Below are positions 33,518 through 39,171 of a stretch of 39,171 bases of DNA, one piece after another. The notes under the pieces were generated by a model. It was not told the origin of the DNA, made no database searches, and saw nothing but the letters and a program-made list of their open reading frames with translations. Position 1 is the first letter of the stretch, and the number at the start of each line of letters is the position of its first letter. The DNA is from Bacillota bacterium (GTDB taxonomy: Bacteria > Bacillota > Sulfobacillia > Sulfobacillales > JAIMBI01). Both the position numbers and the translations under genes were made by a program. The DNA is taken from positions 1 to 39,171 of the forward strand of contig JAJZWV010000038.1 of NCBI GenBank assembly GCA_021846505.1, read 5' to 3'.

Positions 33518-33798
33518 GCTCCACCCCTTCACGTTTTCCATGCCACGCCACGGCCGCACCATTTCATCCATACGGGAGCCCATATAGAGAGAGCCATATG
33601 TTTCGCTAATATGTAACAGCATACCACATCTTTAGTGGACCTGGGAAGGTGGGCCCGAGACGCTCGCAGGCAAATCGTCCGCTGAGGCGGCCCAGGATCA
33701 CCGCGGCGTTTGCCGCTCGCGGGAGGCCTGCTGGCGCACGGGCTCGATCGCCCACGGCAGTGGTCCGCCGAGCCTCTTTCCGGGGAACGAAATTGGCC

Positions 33799-33804
33799 TA
33801 TAAT
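33799..33804 (+). promoter_or_regulatory. Consensus -10 box upstream of mazEF
   Basis: A perfect TATAAT (33799-33804) lies 102 bases before the mazE start. The -35 region is weak (TCTTTC/CTTTCC around 33775-33781). The remaining spacer (33518-33798) holds no gene that I can support. Confidence 0.5.
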
Positions 33805-33905
33805 CAAGGCGGTCTGAAACGCGTGCGTGCTGAAGGAGCATCCGAAGAAAGCTGGCGGGCAAGATGCGGGCATCAAGCCGACCGAGGTGGAAGAGGGGCG
33901 GCCAG

Positions 33906-34187
33906 ATGGAAGAGGAGCGATCGTTGTCGGTAGCCCGGCTGGTGGTGCGCATGCCGCGAGAACTGGTGGAGGCGCTGGACGACTTGGGCCGGGAGCAGCA
34001 CCGGGGGCGGGCGGACCTGATACGCGAAAGTGTGGCCCGGTACCTCGAACAGCGGGCCCGAGAGCGTCTGCGGGATGAGCTGATTGCGGGGTATCGCGAA
34101 TGGGGCGAGATGTACTGCCACCTGCGCGACGAGCAGTGGGAGCCGCTGGCGTGCGAAGCGGACGCGGCGAGTCCCCACGACCAGTAG
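33906..34187 (+). CDS. mazE: MazE/EndoAI-type antitoxin
   Basis: This 93-residue protein has a ribbon-helix-helix N-terminus: SVARLVVRMPRELVEALDDL, REQHRGRADLIRESVARYLEQRA. The C-terminal tail (ELIAGYREWGEMYCHLRDEQWEPLACEAD) corresponds to the toxin-binding part of B. subtilis EndoAI. It would neutralise the toxin encoded next and repress the operon. The ATG at 33906 follows GAGGGGCGG. It overlaps the toxin frame by 37 bases. Confidence 0.88.
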   Translation: MEEERSLSVARLVVRMPRELVEALDDLGREQHRGRADLIRESVARYLEQRARERLRDELIAGYREWGEMYCHLRDEQWEPLACEADAASPHDQ

Positions 34188-34540
34188 GGGCGGCGGTCCG
34201 CCGCGGCGACATCTTCTTTGCGGACTTGTCGCCGGTGGTGGGATCCGAGCAAGGTGGGGTGCGCCCGGTGCTGGTGCTGCAAAATGACATCGGCAATCGG
34301 TACAGCCCGACCGTGATTGTGGCGGCCATCACCTCGCAGCACAGCAAGGGCCGCCTGCCTATTCATGTCACCGTCGCCCGCGAGGAGTCGCCGCTGGGCC
34401 GGGAGTGCCTTGTCCTGCTGGAGCAGGTGCGGACCCTCGACAAGCGGCGGCTGAAGGACCGGGTCGGCCAGCTCGCCCCGCATATCATGGAGCGCGTAGA
34501 CCGTGCGCTGTCCATTTCCCTAGGGTTGCTGGACGTGTAG
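34151..34540 (+). CDS. mazF: MazF/EndoA-type mRNA endoribonuclease toxin
   Basis: This 129-residue protein has the EndoA core VRRGDIFFADLSPVVGSEQGGVRPVLVLQND (catalytic Arg in GGVRPV), SPTVIVAAITSQ (catalytic Thr/Ser) and CLVLLEQVRTLDKRRLKDRVG, as in B. subtilis, which cleaves mRNA at UACAU. The only in-frame start near the usual N-terminus is GTG 34151, inside mazE, which gives about 15 extra residues (RSGRGESPRPV). The usual start just before VRRGD has no ATG/GTG/TTG here. The pair is the normal neighbour of alr in Bacillota. Confidence 0.92.
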   Translation: MRSGRGESPRPVGAAVRRGDIFFADLSPVVGSEQGGVRPVLVLQNDIGNRYSPTVIVAAITSQHSKGRLPIHVTVAREESPLGRECLVLLEQVRTLDKRRLKDRVGQLAPHIMERVDRALSISLGLLDV

Positions 34541-34619
34541 CGCGGGTCAGTCGGAAGCTATTGGAGGGCCCCGGCGGTCTCGCGGGCCCGTGGATCAGAA
34601 AAGGGGAAGCATAAGCACG

Positions 34620-35369
34620 ATGAAACCGGTGGTGGGGATTACGACGCGGCATGCGGACCGTGGCTCGTCCCCCTATGACGGTGTGGCCGTCACCTATATC
34701 CAAGCGCTGGCTCGGCACGGGGCCGCGATGGTTCTGCTGCCCAACGTTCCGGATGCCGAGGCCCTCCGAGTGGTGGACGGCCTCCTGCTGACGGGCGGCG
34801 GCGATTTTGCTCCCACGCTGTTTGGCGCCGCGGATGAGGGCACCGACTGGGCGGCCTACTCCGCGGAGCGCGACGCGGCGGAAATTTTGCTGCTGCGGTC
34901 GCTGCCGCCGGATGTGCCGGTGCTGGGCATCTGCCGGGGCATGCAGGCCATGGCGGTGGCGTACGGCGGCTCCTTGGTGCAGGACATTCCGCGCGCGCAG
35001 CCCTCCGCGCTGAACCACTCGCAGGCCGAGCCCACCCACGTCACCAGCCACACGGTGCACATTGAGCCCGAGTCGAGGCTGGCGCGGATCACGGGCGGCG
35101 GGACACTGGCGGTCAACTCGTTTCACCACCAGGCGGTGGATCGCGTGCCGGCGGGGTACCGCGCGGCCGCCCATGCCCCGGATGGCCTGATCGAGGCCAT
35201 GGAGGCGGCCGGGGAGTTGGACCGCGGGCGATCGCCGCGCTTTGCCGTGGGCGTGCAGTGGCACCCGGAGACGCTGGTGGGCCACCAGGCCCACGCGGAC
35301 CGCTTGTTTGAAGCATTTGTGGCTGCCTGCGGCGCGCGGACTGCGGTGGGAGCCCAGTTCGTTGGCTGA
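34620..35369 (+). CDS. Gamma-glutamyl-gamma-aminobutyrate hydrolase-like peptidase C26
   Basis: This 249-residue class I glutamine amidotransferase-like hydrolase of the PuuD type has oxyanion loop LLLTGGGDFAP, the nucleophile Cys in LGICRGMQAMAVAYGG and the His/Glu pair in VGVQWHPETLV. NSFHHQAVD is typical of the family. It cleaves gamma-glutamyl amide bonds such as in gamma-glutamyl-GABA. The ATG at 34620 has AAAGGGGAAGC somewhat far upstream. The stop overlaps the asparaginase start, so these genes form one unit. Confidence 0.88.
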   Translation: MKPVVGITTRHADRGSSPYDGVAVTYIQALARHGAAMVLLPNVPDAEALRVVDGLLLTGGGDFAPTLFGAADEGTDWAAYSAERDAAEILLLRSLPPDVPVLGICRGMQAMAVAYGGSLVQDIPRAQPSALNHSQAEPTHVTSHTVHIEPESRLARITGGGTLAVNSFHHQAVDRVPAGYRAAAHAPDGLIEAMEAAGELDRGRSPRFAVGVQWHPETLVGHQAHADRLFEAFVAACGARTAVGAQFVG

Positions 35370-36381
35370 GGCGGCGGTGGAAGTCCGCCGCGGAGGACGG
35401 GTGGAAAGCGTCGTGCGGGCGGACGGGGTGGTGGTGGACAGCACGGGGCGCCTGGTGGCGTGGCTCGGCAATCCCCACCGCGAAACATATTGGCGCTCCA
35501 GTGCCAAGCCTTTTCAAGCGCTGCCACTGGTGACGTCAGGAGCCGCCGGCCAGTTTCAGCTGGACGCGGCCGACCTGGCGATGGCGGCCGCGTCCCACAG
35601 CGGCGAGCCGCGCCACCAGGCGCGGGTGGAGCGCTTGCTGAAGCGCGCGGGCTTGACCGCAGCCGACTTGCAGTGCGGCGTGCACTGGCCTAAGCACGAA
35701 CCCACCGCCGCTGCGATGCGGCGGGCGGGACTGGCCCCGACTCCCCTCCACCACAACTGCTCTGGCAAGCATGCGGGCATGCTGCTGACGGCGGCCGCTT
35801 TGGGTGCGCCACCCGAGGGCTACCTGGACGCCGGCCACCCGGTGCAGCAAGCGGTGCGGGCCGCGGTGGCACTGTTCACCGGGATGTCCGCCGGGCAGCT
35901 GGCGACAGGGGTGGACGGCTGCGGGGTGCCTACGTTTTATCTCCCGCTGTCCCGCATGGCCTGGGCGTACGCGCGCCTGTACGATGGTCGCGGGCTGCCG
36001 GACGCGGAGGCCGCCGCGGGCCTGCTGGTGGCCGAAGCGATGCGGGAGCATCCCGGCCTGGTGTCCGGCGAGGGCCGTCTGGAGTGCCGCATTGCGGACG
36101 CCACCGAGCGCCGGGTGATGTCCAAGGCGGGGGCTGAGGGCGTCTACTGTGCGGTGCTGCCCGAGCGCGGCTGGGGTGTGGCCCTGAAGATGGATGATGG
36201 CGGCACGCGTGCGCGCCGCTCACTGGCCGCCGCTGTGCTGAGCCTGCTGCCCGTGCTGCCCGAGGAGGCGCGCGGGCGCTTGGCGGCGATGGCGGTGCTG
36301 CCGCTGGAAAACTATGCGGGCCGTGTGGTTGGTGAAATGATGCCGGTGGTTGAATTGCAGTGGGGGCAGGTGAAAGCATGA
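35362..36381 (+). CDS. Asparaginase II-family protein
   Basis: This 339-residue protein of the asparaginase II family (Rhizobium etli type, distinct from bacterial type I/II asparaginases) hydrolyses asparagine or a related amide. Signatures are RSSAKPFQALPLV (the catalytic Ser-Lys pair), HSGEPRHQARVERLL, HNCSGKHAGMLL (the Cys/Lys region) and GVDGCGVPTFYLPLSRMA. TTG 35362 overlaps the previous stop. GTG 35377 with GAGG upstream is an alternative start. The ATGA overlap with the next gene shows tight coupling. Confidence 0.88.
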   Translation: MAEAAVEVRRGGRVESVVRADGVVVDSTGRLVAWLGNPHRETYWRSSAKPFQALPLVTSGAAGQFQLDAADLAMAAASHSGEPRHQARVERLLKRAGLTAADLQCGVHWPKHEPTAAAMRRAGLAPTPLHHNCSGKHAGMLLTAAALGAPPEGYLDAGHPVQQAVRAAVALFTGMSAGQLATGVDGCGVPTFYLPLSRMAWAYARLYDGRGLPDAEAAAGLLVAEAMREHPGLVSGEGRLECRIADATERRVMSKAGAEGVYCAVLPERGWGVALKMDDGGTRARRSLAAAVLSLLPVLPEEARGRLAAMAVLPLENYAGRVVGEMMPVVELQWGQVKA

Positions 36382-37532
36382 CGCCGTTTGCGGTGACGAA
36401 TGTGAAGTTGCTGGATGCCGAGCTGGGCTATGTCGAGCGTGGGGGCCTCCTGATCAACGCGGACGGGCGCATCGCAGCGGTGGAGTCGAACTATACGCCG
36501 AGCGCCGGCGTGCCGGTGCTGGATGGGCAGGGCTTGTGGTGCCTCCCCGGCTTTGTGGACGCCCACAGCCATATCGGGCTGTCCACTAAGGGGGAGTCCG
36601 GCGACGCGTCGGACGGCAATGAAGCGACGGAGGCCGTGACGGCCGACGTGCGCGCGCTGGACGGTCTCAATCCACGCGACCCCGCCATCCCGGAGACCCT
36701 GGCCGCGGGGGTTACGACGGCGTATGTGACGATGGGGTCCGCCAACGTGATTGGCGGCATTGGGTGCACCGTGCACCTGGTGGGCCGCACCGCCGAAGAG
36801 ATGGTGATGGTCCCGGCCGGCGGCATGAAAGCCGCCATGGGAGAAAACCCGCGCCGTGTGCATGGCGCGAACGCCAAGCGGCGCCCCGTGAGCCGGCCGG
36901 GCGTGGCGGCGGTGCTGCGCGAGTGGCTGGAGCGGGCTCGCCGGTATGCCAATCAGCCGCCGGCGGGTGCGCGCGACTACAACCCGAAGCTGGAGGCCCT
37001 GGCGATGGTGGTGCGAGGAGACATCCCCCTGCGGGTGCACTGCCACCGCGCTGACGACATTGCCACTGCCCACCGCATTGCCAGCGAATTTGGCCTGCGC
37101 TGGGTGATGGATCATGCCACCGAGTCGCACTTTATTCTGGATGACGTGGTGGGCTGGGGGGTGCCTGCGGTGGTCGGCCCGTCATTCGGGGCGGCCAACA
37201 AGGCGGAGACCCGCCACAAAAGCTTCGCCACCCCGGCCACCTTGGCGAAGGCAGGGGTGGCGACGGCCATCTGCTCAGACCACCCAGTGATTCCATCGCA
37301 GTATCTGCCCATGTATGCTGGGCTGGCGGTGCGGGCGGGGATGCCGGAGTCGCTCGCGCTGGCGGCCATTACCCGCGTGCCGGCCCAGATTGTGGGCGTC
37401 GGAGACCGAGTGGGGGCGCTGCGGGTGGGCTTGGAGGCGGACTTCTCTCTGTTTACGGACAATCCGCTCACTCATGTGCAGGCCACCACGCGGGCGGTGT
37501 ACATCGGGGGGCAGCAGGTGAGCGGCCTCTGA
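36378..37532 (+). CDS. Amidohydrolase-superfamily protein
   Basis: This 384-residue metal-dependent hydrolase has GFVDAHSHIGL (HxH), MVVRGDIPLRVHCHRADDI (His), WVMDHATESHFI (His) and ATAICSDHPVIPS (Asp), the metal ligands of the amidohydrolase superfamily. The C-terminal ADFSLFTDNPLTH ... VYIGGQQV is the usual composite beta-sandwich. It resembles imidazolonepropionase-like uncharacterised amidohydrolases. The substrate is unknown, but the neighbours suggest amide or peptide breakdown. It overlaps the asparaginase gene by four bases (ATGA). Confidence 0.87.
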   Translation: MTPFAVTNVKLLDAELGYVERGGLLINADGRIAAVESNYTPSAGVPVLDGQGLWCLPGFVDAHSHIGLSTKGESGDASDGNEATEAVTADVRALDGLNPRDPAIPETLAAGVTTAYVTMGSANVIGGIGCTVHLVGRTAEEMVMVPAGGMKAAMGENPRRVHGANAKRRPVSRPGVAAVLREWLERARRYANQPPAGARDYNPKLEALAMVVRGDIPLRVHCHRADDIATAHRIASEFGLRWVMDHATESHFILDDVVGWGVPAVVGPSFGAANKAETRHKSFATPATLAKAGVATAICSDHPVIPSQYLPMYAGLAVRAGMPESLALAAITRVPAQIVGVGDRVGALRVGLEADFSLFTDNPLTHVQATTRAVYIGGQQVSGL

Positions 37533-37547
37533 CCCTCACGCATGCAT

Positions 37548-37575
37548 GGACACGGTCGGACGCCCGCACTACACT
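37548..37575 (+). promoter_or_regulatory. Probable promoter of the uracil-DNA glycosylase gene
   Basis: TGGACA (37548-37553), a 16-base spacer and TACACT (37570-37575) each match five of six consensus positions. They lie 33 bases before the start codon. Confidence 0.5.
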
Positions 37576-37607
37576 GAGTGCAACTGGCGCCGGGGGAGCG
37601 GAAGCAC

Positions 37608-38189
37608 ATGCCCGAGGAAATGGGACCGCCCGTGCCGGACTCGCTGGACAAGATTGCCCAGGAGGTGGGGCGGTGTGTGGCCTGCGGCCTGCATCAAGGC
37701 CGCACCCGCGCTGTGCCCGGTGAGGGCCCTCTGCATGCGCGCCTGATGGTGGTGGGGGAAGGCCCCGGCCAGCAGGAGGATGAAGCCGGCCGCCCGTTCG
37801 TGGGCCGGGCTGGCCAGTTGCTGACCGATATGCTCCGGGCGATTCACCTGGAGCGGCACGAGGTGTTCATTGCCAATGTCGTGAAGTGCCGGCCTCCCGA
37901 GAATCGCAATCCGACCCCCGCGGAGGCAGAAGCCTGTGCGCCTTTTTTGGCCCGCCAAATCGCCCTCGTCGATCCGGAAGTGGTGCTGGTCCTGGGCCGG
38001 ACGGCCGCAGAAGCCCTGATGGGGCCGGGAGTGCGCATCTCCGCCATCCGGGGTGTGTGGACCACGCTGGGCCACCGCGCCTTGATGCCTACCTATCACC
38101 CCGCGTACCTGCTGCGGGACCCTCGCAAGAAAGTCGAAACCTGGGAGGACTTAAAGCGCGTGGCGCAGCGGCTGAGCATTCAGGTGTAG
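37608..38189 (+). CDS. Type-4 (Fe-S) uracil-DNA glycosylase
   Basis: This 193-residue family 4 UDG removes uracil from DNA, an important repair task in thermophiles. Motifs: CVACGL (two cluster Cys), VVGEGPGQQEDEAGRPFVGRAGQLL (active-site motif GExPG with the uracil pocket), NVVKCRPPENRNPTP (third Cys, Asn), EACAPFL (fourth Cys) and MPTYHPAYLLR (motif with His). The four cysteines coordinate one [4Fe-4S] cluster. GGGGGAG lies before the ATG at 37608. It stands alone. Confidence 0.93.
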   Translation: MPEEMGPPVPDSLDKIAQEVGRCVACGLHQGRTRAVPGEGPLHARLMVVGEGPGQQEDEAGRPFVGRAGQLLTDMLRAIHLERHEVFIANVVKCRPPENRNPTPAEAEACAPFLARQIALVDPEVVLVLGRTAAEALMGPGVRISAIRGVWTTLGHRALMPTYHPAYLLRDPRKKVETWEDLKRVAQRLSIQV

Positions 38190-38455
38190 CGGCGGCCGCC
38201 CCCCGGTACGAGCGCGCCTCGCACTCGAATAGATTGACCCCGCCGTCTGCCCCACGCTGCATCGAGGTCCGAAATCATGGGCGGCATTTTCCATCAGGGT
38301 GTCGGGGAACAGCCCGGCGTTGGTGACTGTGCGGCGGGTATCACGGTAGTGAAATCGACCGCGCCATCGCAGTCTGCCCGGTGGCGGTCTTGCCTCAAAC
38401 TGCGCAGTTGTAAGCGCCAGCCCTACACTCCCCAATGGCGCCACTGACATTTCCC
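38190..38455. other. Spacer with a possible minus-strand remnant
   Basis: No gene with a start is supported. A minus-strand frame reads RFHYRDTRRTVTNAGLFPDT and LMENAAHDFGPRCSVGQTAG with less GC-biased codons than the neighbours, as if it were the end of a foreign gene cut by the intron. The family is not recognised. Confidence 0.3.
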
Positions 38456-39171
38456 GTGCGCCATGAAGCTGGCTGCACAGAGTTGGTGCGATTCCAACCG
38501 CCGAAGGGGTAGCCGCCCACGGCGAAGCGAGTCTGGCGGGGCCGTCCGCGAGGACGGTCGCGAAGCGTAGACAGCGCGACGACCAGGCCGCAACCCGCAA
38601 GGGTGAAGCGATGGAGCCTCGTAAGAAGATGATCCGAGGGCCGACGGGCGGGGAAACCCGGAAGGCAACAACAAGCATCCGGTATAGGCGAGGATGCGGT
38701 GACCTCGGCGGGGTCGCCGAGCGCGGCAGGGCGGAAAGCTGGGCCGTCGGAACAGGGGAGACCTCCCGGGGTCGCGCAAGCGTATGCCGCACCCCAGGCG
38801 AAGGCCCGAGGGCGGCAAACGCGCCGGGAGGAGTCGGAGGACGGCATAGGACGCGGAGCGCGGGAAAGCCGCGTACAGGGGGAAGGCCGTCCGCGGTGTC
38901 CGCGGTCCCGTCCCGTCGAGTCCCTCACGCAGAGGAGGAATACGAAACGTACGCTGGATGGGATCGCATCGCCGCACGGGCGCAGGCGGCGCCGCACGAG
39001 CGGTTCACCGCCCTGGCCCATCACCTCACCGAGGAGTTCCTGCGCGACCCGTATCTCCTGATGAACCGCCACGGCGCCCCGGGCGTGGACCGGGTCCGCA
39101 GGACAACCTATGGCCAGCACCTGGAGGACCGGCGGGCGGACCTGGTGGCCCGCCTGAAGCGGGGCGCGTAT
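38456..39171 (+). mobile_element. Group II intron, 5' part
   Basis: The likely 5' splice site is GTGCG at 38456-38460. Downstream are domain I features common to bacterial group II introns: CGAAGCGTAGACAGCGCGA (38560-38580), AACCCGCAAGGGTGAAGCGA (38590-38610), GGAAACCCGGAAGGCAACAA (38650-38670), GCATCCGGTATAGGCGAGGATGCGGTGACC (38675-38705) and GTCGGAACAGGGGAGACC (38745-38765). An intron-encoded reverse transcriptase begins inside it. The 3' end lies beyond the window, so the insertion target and splicing ability cannot be judged. Confidence 0.85.
38896..39171 (+). CDS. ltrA: Group II intron reverse transcriptase/maturase (partial)
   Basis: The first 92 residues of the intron-encoded protein are visible before the window ends. 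AGWDRIAARAQAAPHERFTAL followed by YLLMNRHGAPGVDRVRRTTYG and LVARLKRGAY is the conserved RT-0/RT-1 start, as in 'PGVDGVT..EY...L...L..LK.G.Y'. The GTG at 38896 is the likely start, with GGGGGAAGG nine bases upstream. The protein would splice and mobilise the intron. Confidence 0.85.
   Translation, partial: MSAVPSRRVPHAEEEYETYAGWDRIAARAQAAPHERFTALAHHLTEEFLRDPYLLMNRHGAPGVDRVRRTTYGQHLEDRRADLVARLKRGAY

Overview
The window is high-GC bacterial DNA with strong Shine-Dalgarno sites, GTG/TTG starts and tightly overlapping genes. The run acpS - nnr - alr - mazE - mazF (27845-34540) is a conserved order in Bacillota (Firmicutes). High GC, a decayed cytochrome c/sulfocyanin-like gene and a TusA protein suggest a Sulfobacillus/Thermaerobacter-like, possibly thermophilic or acidophilic Bacillota lineage. 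That placement is inferred from gene content only.

Region 1 (1-7570). After a partial transposase-like fragment there is a sigma-A-type promoter, a fluoride (crcB-motif) riboswitch with an overlapping intrinsic terminator, and a six-gene operon for a membrane complex related to hydrogenase-4 and complex I (HyfC, HyfE, HyfF, HyfG, HyfI and HyfB homologues). The large subunit lacks all four cysteines that bind the [NiFe] centre, while the small subunit keeps its four Fe-S cysteines. This fits the energy-converting-hydrogenase-related (Ehr) type rather than a hydrogenase. A fluoride switch on such a complex is the main discovery of the window.

Region 2 (7600-17312). Mostly single genes: two GNAT acetyltransferases, an ECF sigma factor with a probable anti-sigma partner, a small membrane protein, an EamA-type transporter, an FMN reductase under a promoter with a palindrome over its -10 box, a DAO-family flavin oxidase, panD and tusA. 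Two long spacers (9899-10788 and 12476-13181) hold no gene that I can defend.

Region 3 (17313-27243). A decayed TlpA/ResA-like thioredoxin gene, an EAL protein with three GAF-like regions, ftcD and hutI of histidine degradation, a MacA/MacB-like efflux operon, and a frameshifted gene that once encoded a cytochrome c domain joined to a sulfocyanin-like copper domain.

Region 4 (27244-38189). A methyltransferase, acpS, nnr and alr. Then comes a ruined IS200/IS605-type tnpB with a preserved right-end hairpin, and an Rpn-family nuclease gene whose stop codon lies in that IS end. MazEF follows, then a nitrogen-scavenging operon (class I amidotransferase-type peptidase, asparaginase II, amidohydrolase) and a type-4 uracil-DNA glycosylase.

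Region 5 (38190-39171). A group II intron whose reverse transcriptase gene runs off the right edge.

Three genes (tlpA-like, cytochrome c/sulfocyanin, tnpB) are recognisable only by following their reading across frames, so the long spacers may hold other, more decayed genes.
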